Source: Gemmatimonadota bacterium | GTDB taxonomy: Bacteria; Gemmatimonadota; Gemmatimonadetes; Gemmatimonadales; GWC2-71-9 | Assembly (NCBI GenBank): GCA_003222235.1 | Contig: QHVD01000340.1 | Location: 1 to 6,317, forward strand | Reading direction: 5' to 3' | Length of the DNA stretch: 6,317 nucleotides | Part shown: positions 1 through 5,199 of the stretch, one piece after another | Numbering within the stretch: the first letter of the stretch is position 1 | Layout: every line of letters begins with the position of its first letter | Notes under the pieces: generated by a model | The model's input: the letters and a program-made list of their open reading frames with translations, nothing else | Database searches by the model: none | Told to the model about the DNA's origin: nothing | Made by a program: the position numbers and the translations under genes

Positions 1-751
1 GCAGCAGATCGTTCACAATGCAGCCGTCCAGCCCTTCCTGCTGCTTGTGGAACTCGACGTAGAACCGCAGGGCGTCCCCGATCCAGCGCGCCAGCGGGGC
101 ACTGGAGTGGCCGAGCCGGGCCACTTCCTGCGCCTCGAGCACCGCCTCCCGGGTCACGTCGAGGCCGACCATCTCCGTGGGCAGTTCCGCCCGCAGCACG
201 ATGTCGAGCGCCTCGGGGTCGCACCAGGCGTTGAATTCGGAGAAGGGCGTGGTGTTTCCCTGTGCGGCGAGGTTCCCCGCCATCGCGATGTGACGCCGGA
301 CCTTCGCCCGCACGAGCGCGACATCGCGCCGCAGGGTGAGCGCGAGGCTCGTCAGCGGCCCGAGCGTCACGAGCGTCACCGGCTCGGGTTGCTCGCCCAG
401 CAGTCGCTCGAGCGGCCGCACGAATTCGAGGGCGAGCCCCGCGGGCGGCAGCGCGGCATGCCCGAGCCCCGATTCTCCGTGCGTCTCCCGCGCCACGGTG
501 AGCGGGCGCCGGAGCGGACGCCGCGCCCCGACGCCGAGCGTGGCGCGCCGTCCCGCCCGCCGCACGATCTCGACGGCGTTGCGGTACGCGTTCTCCGCCA
601 CGGTGTTGCCGTACGACACCGAGATCCCGCGCACGTCGAGCTCGGGCGAGCGCAGCGCGAGGAACAACGCCAGCATGTCGTCGATGCCGGGGTCGGTATC
701 GATTATTACGGGAAGCGGGAGATGGGAGGAGGGATTGGTGGGCTCTGGCAC
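1..751 (-). CDS. Inosine-uridine-type nucleoside hydrolase, C-terminus beyond window
   Basis: The family (IUNH) hydrolyses the N-glycosidic bond of nucleosides to ribose plus base in purine/pyrimidine salvage, using a Ca2+ bound by an N-terminal Asp cluster. Visible here are DTDPGIDD (residues 18-25), the GNTTPFSEFNAWCDPEAL block (about 155-172) with the family's conserved Asn, Glu and Asp, and GCIVNDLL at the window edge. In the latter an Asn sits where many members have the catalytic-site His of the HDP motif, while the following Asp is kept. The 250 visible codons are most of the usual length of about 310. The start is a GTG at 751: the same frame is closed 9 nt upstream by the TAG that ends the thioredoxin gene, and GTG is the first start after it. 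No clear Shine-Dalgarno is seen, so translation is probably coupled to the upstream gene. There is no signal peptide, so it should be cytoplasmic. Substrate preference cannot be told. Confidence 0.9.
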   Translation of the reverse strand, partial: MPEPTNPSSHLPLPVIIDTDPGIDDMLALFLALRSPELDVRGISVSYGNTVAENAYRNAVEIVRRAGRRATLGVGARRPLRRPLTVARETHGESGLGHAALPPAGLALEFVRPLERLLGEQPEPVTLVTLGPLTSLALTLRRDVALVRAKVRRHIAMAGNLAAQGNTTPFSEFNAWCDPEALDIVLRAELPTEMVGLDVTREAVLEAQEVARLGHSSAPLARWIGDALRFYVEFHKQQEGLDGCIVNDLL

Positions 752-760
752 GGGTGAACG

Positions 761-1606
761 CTAGGGAGCGCGCACCTCCTTCGCAATAGTCTCGTGCAGC
801 TCGCGAAATTCCTCCGCCCCGCCGAACCCGAAAATGCGCTCGATGATTCGCCCCTGCCGGTCGAGCAGCACGGAATAGGGGAGGCCCCGGTAGTGGTAGG
901 CCTGCTTCATTCGTCCCCCGCCCACCAGGATCGGGAACGGCGGCCGGAACTCGCGCACGAACGCGGCCATCTTGCCCCGGTCCACGTCGTCCGAGATGGC
1001 GGCGATCTCGAAGGCCCGGCGGCTGAATTCGCGGTACAGCTCCGTCATGTGAGGGAACTCCTCCCGGCACGGATCGCACCACGACGCCCAGAAGTTCACC
1101 AGCGTCACCTTCCCCGCAAAGCGGGCGAGCGTCACCGTGTCACCCGTGAGGTCGGGCAGGGCGAAGGCCGGCTCGAAGGCCTCGCGCCCCGCTGCCGAGG
1201 CTCCCCGGAGCAACGAGTCCGCGTCGAACGCGGCGATGCTTCCGCGCGCGTCCACGGCGACCGCGGTTTCGCGCGGCGCGAGCCGGCGGGTGGCGAGAAT
1301 CGTCCCGGTGGCGGTGTCGAGCACGTCCCCCTCACCCGTTCGCTCGGTCACGAGCAGGTCGGCCCCGAGGGGCGCGACGGCCACGGGCACGGAGAGTCGC
1401 GGGCCGGTGACGATCCTGACGACGCGGAGCCGGTGGTCGAAGGCGACGATGCGACTGTTGTCGGGATCGGGCGCCCACGACGAGCCGCCGAGTGCGGCGG
1501 CCGGCGAGCGACCGAGGAAGAGGAGAGTGAAACCGCCGGGTGCGGGGGACCGGCAGGCGGAGAGCGCCGCCAGGAGCGCGGCGCCCACCGCCGGCGCCCG
1601 ACGCAT
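761..1606 (-). CDS. Short TlpA-type thioredoxin lipoprotein (3' half of a split gene)
   Basis: The product has 281 residues. Residues 1-18 form a lipoprotein signal ending in the lipobox LSAC (Cys18). Residues 25-98 are one propeller-like strand region encoded by the direct repeat. Residues 99-135 look like the last blade of a propeller. Residues 142-281 are an AhpC/TSA-TlpA thioredoxin domain with the active site WCDPC at 176-180 and the cis-Pro loop in RGLPYSVLLD. TlpA-like proteins reduce or exchange disulfides in periplasmic proteins, for example in cytochrome c or oxidase maturation; the partner here is unknown. The ATG at 1606 overlaps TGA (1608-1606) of a copied tail of the upstream secreted-protein gene. 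Residues 1-98 match the other copy except Asp94 for Val, so this leader is borrowed. The protein could still be exported, lipidated and redox-active without most of the propeller. It is the downstream part of an interrupted propeller-thioredoxin gene. Confidence 0.88.
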   Translation of the reverse strand: MRRAPAVGAALLAALSACRSPAPGGFTLLFLGRSPAAALGGSSWAPDPDNSRIVAFDHRLRVVRIVTGPRLSVPVAVAPLGADLLVTERTGEGDVLDTATGTILATRRLAPRETAVAVDARGSIAAFDADSLLRGASAAGREAFEPAFALPDLTGDTVTLARFAGKVTLVNFWASWCDPCREEFPHMTELYREFSRRAFEIAAISDDVDRGKMAAFVREFRPPFPILVGGGRMKQAYHYRGLPYSVLLDRQGRIIERIFGFGGAEEFRELHETIAKEVRAP

Positions 1607-1652
1607 CAGGTTGCGGTCGCGACGGTCTTGATCTGGATCGTGTGGAGGCCGC
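1311..1652. repeat. Direct repeat, inserted copy
   Basis: It matches 2143-2484 over 342 bp at a constant offset of 832 bp with four mismatches: three adjacent at 1326-1328 and one at 1490, which is silent in the lipoprotein frame. On the minus strand it carries the last 15 codons and stop of the secreted-protein gene, then the first 98 codons of the lipoprotein gene. Identity breaks off sharply at 1310 and 1653. The outer 15 bp (1311-1325) may be native sequence that resembles the source because both encode a VLDTA blade motif. That makes the true inserted unit about 325 bp (1328-1652). Confidence 0.93.
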
Positions 1653-2438
1653 CGAGTCGTCCGAACCCAGGACGTAGAGCCGGCCGTCGGGAGGAGGGCC
1701 GAGGGCGAGCGCCACGTTCACGAGCGCGTGCCGCACCTGGACCTCGCGACCCCTGGGCGGGAGGAATTCCGGATCCGACTCCCTCGCGAACAGGCCGCGC
1801 TTCGTGGTCCAGCGCAGCGCACCGTTCGGCGCGTACTTCCTGATCTCGTCGCGTACCAGGGGCGCGAAATAGACGGCGCCGTCGGGCCCCACGGCCACCG
1901 CGCCCGCGTTCACGAGGTGCGTGAGAAACGGGGCCGCGGGGACACGTACCGTCGCGAGCCCTTCCACGGGTCGCCCCAGGGTATCCAGCACGCGGATCAG
2001 CGGCGCCGTATCTGCTTCGGCGGCGAACTGCGGCACGTAATACGGCGACCGCACGGCGACGACGCGGGGCCTTGCCGTTCCCGCAGTGGCGGCGTAGAGC
2101 GAGGCGACGTTGGGGCTTTCCCACTCGCGCACGGGGTGGCCTGCGGTGTCGAGCACGACTCCCTCACCCGTTCGCTCGGTCACGAGCAGGTCGGCCCCGA
2201 GGGGCGCGACGGCCACGGGCACGGAGAGTCGCGGGCCGGTGACGATCCTGACGACGCGGAGCCGGTGGTCGAAGGCGACGATGCGACTGTTGTCGGGATC
2301 GGGCGCCCACGACGAGCCGCCCAGTGCGGCGGCCGGCGAGCGACCGAGGAAGAGGAGAGTGAAACCGCCGGGTGCGGGGGACCGGCAGGCGGAGAGCGCC
2401 GCCAGGAGCGCGGCGCCCACCGCCGGCGCCCGACGCAT
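1332..2438 (-). CDS. Truncated beta-propeller lipoprotein with frameshifted tail (5' half of a split gene)
   Basis: The product has 368 residues. Residues 1-18 are the same lipoprotein signal (LSAC, Cys18). Residues 25-262 are six-bladed/NHL-type propeller sequence: blade-like repeats such as VVLDTAGHPVREW, RVLDTLGRPVEG, VAVGPDGAVYFAPL and KYAPNGALRW, ending in LYVLGSDDS. From residue 263 the frame runs out of phase through a copied segment and gives an Arg/Pro-rich tail of about 106 residues with no recognisable fold, stopping with TGA at 1334-1332. The propeller therefore lacks its last blade and the thioredoxin domain now found in the 761-1606 gene. The ATG at 2438 overlaps the TGA of the upstream gene (ATGA), indicating translational coupling. 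It shares 275 bp with the thioredoxin gene in another frame. Whether a stable protein is made is doubtful; a pseudogene fragment is a fair alternative label. Confidence 0.75.
   Translation of the reverse strand: MRRAPAVGAALLAALSACRSPAPGGFTLLFLGRSPAAALGGSSWAPDPDNSRIVAFDHRLRVVRIVTGPRLSVPVAVAPLGADLLVTERTGEGVVLDTAGHPVREWESPNVASLYAATAGTARPRVVAVRSPYYVPQFAAEADTAPLIRVLDTLGRPVEGLATVRVPAAPFLTHLVNAGAVAVGPDGAVYFAPLVRDEIRKYAPNGALRWTTKRGLFARESDPEFLPPRGREVQVRHALVNVALALGPPPDGRLYVLGSDDSAASTRSRSRPSRPQPDASGAGGGRRAPGGALRLPVPRTRRFHSPLPRSLAGRRTRRLVVGARSRQQSHRRLRPPAPRRQDRHRPATLRARGRRAPRGRPARDRANG
1606..1652 (-). pseudogene. Copied 3' tail of the small secreted-protein gene
   Basis: On the minus strand these 47 nt encode the last 15 residues (GLHTIQIKTVATAT and the TGA stop) of the gene at 2438-2812, base for base. 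It has no start of its own and exists only as part of the inserted repeat. Its TGA overlaps the ATG of the thioredoxin gene, copying the ATGA junction of the original operon. Ribosomes arriving from the propeller fragment are in another frame, so the copied junction would not give normal coupling. Confidence 0.85.
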
Positions 2439-2484
2439 CAGGTTGCGGTCGCGACGGTCTTGATCTGGATCGTGTGGAGGCCGC
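2143..2484. repeat. Direct repeat, source copy at its native position
   Basis: This is the partner of 1311-1652. It is judged the source because it sits in uninterrupted context on both sides: the secreted-protein gene runs intact through its right end and the propeller frame runs intact through its left end. The second copy interrupts a reading frame. Confidence 0.9.
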
Positions 2485-2812
2485 TCACGAAGCGATGCGT
2501 GCCCGTCACCGTGACCTTGCCCTCGGCGTACTTCTCGAGCTTCGAATTTTGCGGGTCCCCGGGCTTGGAGCTCACGGGCACGTAGATTGTGCTGTCGCTC
2601 GCCAGGATGCCGAGCGGCACGCCCGCCTTGGCGCACGCCAGTGCGCACGCCTTGTGACTGGGTCCGGAAGCCCCATTCGTGGTGTGACAGTTCAGGTCGA
2701 TCACCTGACCGGTGATCGTCACCTCGTTGCCGGCGGTCGCCATGTGGCCCTGCGCTGCGAGCGGCCCCGCAAACAGGGCCAAGACGACGGTTGTGGTGAG
2801 AATCCGCTTCAT
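2438..2812 (-). CDS. Small secreted Cys/His protein of unknown function
   Basis: The product has 124 residues. MKRILTTTVVLALFAGPLAAQG is a clear Sec signal peptide with probable cleavage after LAA (20). The mature part starts with VTITGQVIDLNCH (31-43), continues with a GPSHKACALACAKAG segment (50-64) holding His53, Cys56 and Cys60, then IYVPV, and ends in a predicted beta-rich KVTVTGTHRFVSGLHTIQIKTV. Three Cys (42, 56, 60) and two His (43, 53) could bind a metal or form a disulfide; this is inference. The beta pattern recalls small OB-like secreted domains of unknown function, but I cannot name the family with confidence. It is the first gene of the minus-strand operon, overlapping the lipoprotein gene by ATGA. 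The thioredoxin encoded downstream makes a redox or metal-related role in the periplasm thinkable. Confidence 0.85.
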   Translation of the reverse strand: MKRILTTTVVLALFAGPLAAQGHMATAGNEVTITGQVIDLNCHTTNGASGPSHKACALACAKAGVPLGILASDSTIYVPVSSKPGDPQNSKLEKYAEGKVTVTGTHRFVSGLHTIQIKTVATAT

Positions 2813-2821
2813 CGCTGTTCT

Positions 2822-2829
2822 ACCTCCTT
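2822..2829 (-). promoter_or_regulatory. Strong Shine-Dalgarno of the secreted-protein gene
   Basis: On the minus strand AAGGAGGT lies 9 nt before the ATG at 2812. It is a near-perfect anti-16S match and fixes this start. It contrasts with the absence of such a site before the SnoaL-like and porin genes. Confidence 0.85.
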
Positions 2830-2895
2830 GGCAGGTTAGTCACGGGTTGAGACCGGTGGAAGCCGCAGTCTCGGTCGCTTCCGTCTACCATACGT

Positions 2896-2906
2896 CCCGA
2901 CTCGGG
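2896..2906. promoter_or_regulatory. Small dyad in the divergent intergenic region
   Basis: CCCGA and TCGGG flank a single central base. The dyad lies in the 121-bp region between the divergent operon and SnoaL-like genes, 15 nt upstream of the -10 box at 2921. It could be an operator acting near the -35 position, but an 11-bp dyad can easily occur by chance in GC-rich DNA. Confidence 0.2.
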
Positions 2907-2920
2907 GTTCCGGATTGGCG

Positions 2921-2926
2921 TATATT
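2921..2926 (+). promoter_or_regulatory. -10 box suggesting a leaderless transcript
   Basis: TATATT lies 7 nt upstream of the ATG at 2934, in otherwise GC-rich sequence, and no Shine-Dalgarno precedes that ATG. With transcription normally starting about 6-8 nt after a -10 box, the mRNA would begin at or next to the start codon. No good -35 match is seen at the usual distance. Confidence 0.5.
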
Positions 2927-2933
2927 GGGCGCC

Positions 2934-3317
2934 ATGGACGAGGCCTACCGCCAGATGGTAGACACGTTTGGCCGGGGGTGGGAGCGGGGGGACGCGGATG
3001 AACTGGTGTCGGTCTTCGCGCCCGACGCCGTATTCCTCGAGACCCCCTTCAGCGAAAGCGCCGTCGGGATCGACGCGATCAGGGCTTACTGGAAGGACGT
3101 TCCCGTAAACCAGGCCGAGGTGAGCTTCAAGTCCGGCGAGGTCTACGTCGCCGGCCCCTGGTTCGCCACCGAGTTCCGCTGCCTCTATCGCCGCCGCCGA
3201 ACCGGGGAGCGGATAGATGCACGGGGGGCGATGTTCTGCGAGACGAAGGACGGCAAGATCACGGAAATGAGGATGTACTGGCACCGATCGGGGTTTACGT
3301 CGCCGGCTGTCGCCTGA
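2934..3317 (+). CDS. SnoaL/NTF2-like domain protein
   Basis: The product has 127 residues, the usual size of a single SnoaL-like (DUF4440-type) cone-shaped alpha+beta domain. Such domains are found in small enzymes, isomerase-like proteins and ligand-binding proteins. Typical features are the N-terminal helix (MDEAYRQMVDTFGRGWERGD), then DELVSVFAPDAVFLETPF, a helix with GIDAIRAYWKDV, and the paired strands VYVAGPWFATEFRCLYRR and GAMFCETKDGKITEMRMYW. There is no signal peptide. The ATG at 2934 is chosen because it begins exactly at the domain's first helix and lies just after a -10 box; upstream in-frame sequence has no domain character. It converges on the phosphatase-like gene with a 23-bp overlap. 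The substrate is not predictable. Confidence 0.85.
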   Translation: MDEAYRQMVDTFGRGWERGDADELVSVFAPDAVFLETPFSESAVGIDAIRAYWKDVPVNQAEVSFKSGEVYVAGPWFATEFRCLYRRRRTGERIDARGAMFCETKDGKITEMRMYWHRSGFTSPAVA

Positions 3318-3765
3318 CGTATTCCAGCGCCTCCTGCATCAGCCCGGCATGCCGCATCCCGATCCGCATCGCCTGGGCCAGCGCCTCTTCCTCGTCCATC
3401 CCTTGATCGAGAATGAAAAAGGGAAGCAGGGTGACCCCCACACGGTTCCCGCTCGCGCAGTGAAAGAGCACCCTCTTCTTGCCGGCGAGCGCCCGCACCG
3501 TCCGGCGGACCCGGAGGAAGGTCTCGTCGCTGAGCGGCCCGTGGCTCACCGGGATGTTGACGTACTCGAGTCCGGCGGCGACGACCGCGTAAGGCGTGCG
3601 GTACGGCTGCGGCTCCATCGGCTCGCGGATGTTCAGCACCACCTCGCACCCCGCGCGTTTGAGCGCCGCGAGCTGCGCCGCGGTGGGCTGGCCGCCGGTC
3701 ACGATCCCGGGAATCGGCTCGCAGGCGTTGGGGACACCGGCGGCGGCGTCGAGGAGTTGGCTCAT
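3295..3765 (-). CDS. DUF442 / beta-lactamase-hydrolase-like phosphatase family protein
   Basis: The product has 156 residues, with a fold related to dual-specificity and tyrosine phosphatases. Recognisable parts are PGIVTGGQPTAAQLAALKRAGCEVVLNIRE (19-48), typical of the family's start; YVNIPVSHGPLSDETF (68-83) with the general-acid loop region; and the P-loop FHCASGNRVG (101-110) with nucleophile Cys103 and Arg108. The spacing is C-x4-R, one residue shorter than the classical C-x5-R, as known for DUF442 proteins (HCxSGxR). Members are cysteine-dependent phosphatases or are linked to sulfur metabolism; which applies here cannot be told. The ATG at 3765 has a GGGAG about 6 nt upstream. There is no signal peptide, so it is cytoplasmic. 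It is transcribed divergently from the ModE-like gene and its 3' end overlaps that of the SnoaL-like gene. Confidence 0.88.
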   Translation of the reverse strand: MSQLLDAAAGVPNACEPIPGIVTGGQPTAAQLAALKRAGCEVVLNIREPMEPQPYRTPYAVVAAGLEYVNIPVSHGPLSDETFLRVRRTVRALAGKKRVLFHCASGNRVGVTLLPFFILDQGMDEEEALAQAMRIGMRHAGLMQEALEYVRRQPAT

Positions 3766-3824
3766 GGGGAGCTCCCGGGCTAGCGTTGAGACCAGAATGT
3801 AGCCGATTCGCCCCGTCCCCCGTC

Positions 3825-4193
3825 ATGCCCGCCTCGCGCCGTGCGCCCCTCCGCCGGCACCTCGTGCCGCGCCAGAAGCTGTGGCTCAACTGGGACGGAG
3901 TGTTCTTGATGGGGCCGCGCTATCTGCGGTTCCTGGACGCGGTCGATCGCACGGGGACGATCCGCGCGGCGGGGCAGGTCGTCGGGTGGAGCTATCGCAC
4001 CTGCCTCAACCGGATCCGCCAGATGGAGCGCGTGCTGGGCGCGAAGGTGCTCACCACGACCCGCGGTGGGCGGGGAGGAGGCGGTGCGCGTCTCACCGCC
4101 GAGGCGCGTCGCCTCGTAACGCTGTTCGCCGCGTGGCGGCAGGAAGTGGACCGGCTGAGTCTCGCGGCATTTCGAAGGGTTTTCGGGCGATAG
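3825..4193 (+). CDS. Stand-alone ModE-type winged-helix regulator
   Basis: The product has 122 residues and matches the DNA-binding N-domain of ModE. LWLNWDGVFLMGPRYLRFLDAVDRTG (19-44) is followed by the helix-turn-helix GTIRAAGQVVGWSYRTCLNRIRQME (44-68) and the wing with the hallmark GGRGGGGARLT (81-91). Full ModE proteins (about 260 residues) carry two C-terminal molybdate-binding (MOP/TOBE) domains; these are absent, so this protein cannot sense the anion in the usual way. The ATG at 3825 is preferred. An in-frame TTG at 3786 would add 13 residues with no family similarity, and a GTG at 3864 would trim the basic leader. The first gene downstream encodes a porin and the second a tungstate-type binding protein, supporting a role as their regulator. 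Its stop codon lies inside a 24-bp dyad that is probably its own operator. Confidence 0.88.
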   Translation: MPASRRAPLRRHLVPRQKLWLNWDGVFLMGPRYLRFLDAVDRTGTIRAAGQVVGWSYRTCLNRIRQMERVLGAKVLTTTRGGRGGGGARLTAEARRLVTLFAAWRQEVDRLSLAAFRRVFGR

Positions 4194-4211
4194 GTAACGC
4201 ATTGCCTATCG
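4188..4211. promoter_or_regulatory. ModE-box-like operator dyad
   Basis: Two 9-nt arms, CGATAGGTA and TGCCTATCG, are separated by 6 nt and are complementary at 8 of 9 positions. The total length (24 bp), the 9-6-9 spacing and the outer CG ends match the geometry of the classical ModE box (CGnTATATA-n6-TATATAnCG); the core is GG-containing instead of TATA. It covers the last codons and stop of the ModE-like gene and overlaps a possible -35 of the porin gene. Binding there would block porin-tupA transcription, which is inference. Confidence 0.65.
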
Positions 4212-4230
4212 GCACGCCGACCGGTAGCTT
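4202..4230 (+). promoter_or_regulatory. Possible promoter of the porin-tupA operon
   Basis: TTGCCT (4202-4207) and TAGCTT (4225-4230) are spaced by 17 nt. The -35 matches 4 of 6 consensus positions; the -10 matches only 3, but includes the key TA and final T. The predicted start would be about 8-9 nt before the porin ATG. No Shine-Dalgarno precedes that ATG, so a very short leader fits. The right arm of the dyad covers the -35. Confidence 0.35.
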
Positions 4231-4245
4231 CTGGCCGTCACGCAC

Positions 4246-5199
4246 ATGCGCTCGGCCCCCGGTCTGTCCGTTCTCGTGCTCGCGGCGACGCTCCGTCTGC
4301 CCGCGCTCGCCCAGACGCCGGCACGCGTTTCGACGACGCCCAAACTGACGGGCTACCTCCAGCCCCGCTTCCAAACCGTCGGCGACACCGGCTCCTTCTT
4401 TCTCCGCCGCGCGCGCTTCGCCGTGGAAGGTGACATCACGCCGTGGGCGTCCTACCGCGCCCAGGTCGAAATGCGCACCATCGGGGCGCCGGCGACGCCG
4501 CCGTCCTCGCCGCTGACGCTCTCGGCCACGGACCTCTTCGTCACCGTGAGACACGAGCGGTGGAGCGGCACCGCGGGGCAGTTCCGCGTCCCGTTCTCCC
4601 TCGAATCGCTGCTCAGCTCGACGATCCTGGAGACGACCGAGCGCTCGCGCATCGTGAACGCCGCCAAGCGCCACATCGGCGCTCAGGTGGCGTGGCGCAT
4701 CCCCGACCGGCTGGCGCTGCAGGGCGCGGTGGTCGACGGCGAGGGCCCGAACCGCGCCAGTAACCCGGACAACCGCATGGCTTATTTCGCGCGCGTCCTG
4801 GTGACGCCGCTCAAGGGTCTGGACGTCGGCGGTGCCTTCGAGGGCTACAGCGATAGCACGGGCGCGGACATCCAGGGGGTATATCGGGCGGCCCGGTGGA
4901 CGGCGCGCGCCGAGTACATCCGGGAGCACAACAGGCGCTCCGGCGTCCACACGATCGGGTGGTACGGCCTCGCGACGTATGAACCGATCCTGAACCGGTT
5001 CCAGCTCGTGGGGCGCGTCGAACAGTTCGATCCGAGCGATCAGGTCACGACCGACCGCTCGACAGGCTACCTCCTTGGGCTCCAATGGTTCTTCGGCGGC
5101 GACAACTTGAAGATGATCGCTGACTACGAGGTCTTCCGAGAGCAGAGCGCTCAGTTGAAGAACAACCGGGGCGTGGTGCAGATGCAGGCGAGGTGGTGA
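4246..5199 (+). CDS. Porin O/P-like outer-membrane barrel
   Basis: The product has 317 residues. A signal peptide (MRSAPGLSVLVLAATLRLPALAQ, cut near 23) is followed by alternating amphipathic strands with short turns and a C-terminal aromatic end (VVQMQARW), as in outer-membrane barrels. The segment LTGYLQPRFQTVGDTGSFFLRRARFAVEGDITPWASYRAQVEM (about 35-76) is characteristic of the OprO/OprP phosphate-selective porin family, as are FRVPFSLESLLSS and LQWFFGGDNLKMIADYEVFRE near the end. Known members (about 400 residues) pass phosphate or pyrophosphate; this one is short, so a smaller barrel is likely. It lies between a ModE-type regulator and tupA and overlaps the tupA start by TGATG, so the two are almost surely co-transcribed. 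The context suggests passage of an oxyanion such as tungstate or molybdate. This is inference; phosphate or non-specific transport remains possible. Confidence 0.83.
   Translation: MRSAPGLSVLVLAATLRLPALAQTPARVSTTPKLTGYLQPRFQTVGDTGSFFLRRARFAVEGDITPWASYRAQVEMRTIGAPATPPSSPLTLSATDLFVTVRHERWSGTAGQFRVPFSLESLLSSTILETTERSRIVNAAKRHIGAQVAWRIPDRLALQGAVVDGEGPNRASNPDNRMAYFARVLVTPLKGLDVGGAFEGYSDSTGADIQGVYRAARWTARAEYIREHNRRSGVHTIGWYGLATYEPILNRFQLVGRVEQFDPSDQVTTDRSTGYLLGLQWFFGGDNLKMIADYEVFREQSAQLKNNRGVVQMQARW

Noticed and set aside
47..757. Long open frame on the plus strand
   Set aside because: It is the antisense of the nucleoside hydrolase, whose motifs are unmistakable on the minus strand; the plus-strand translation is Arg/Pro/His-rich with no domain character.
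794..1843. Long plus-strand open frame over the thioredoxin gene, and a similar one at 1728-2585
   Set aside because: Both are antisense to real minus-strand genes and partly duplicate each other only because of the direct repeat; the sequence is low-complexity and Arg/Gly-rich.
1311..2484. Insertion sequence or integron as the source of the direct repeat
   Set aside because: The repeat has no transposase, no terminal inverted repeats and consists wholly of neighbouring gene sequence, so it is a local duplication.
2438..2648. Upstream extension of the propeller lipoprotein frame to 2648
   Set aside because: The extension is out-of-frame reading of the secreted-protein gene; the lipoprotein signal begins exactly at the ATG at 2438.
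3786..3824. TTG start for the ModE-like gene
   Set aside because: It adds 13 residues without family similarity and has no ribosome-binding site; the ATG at 3825 is simpler.
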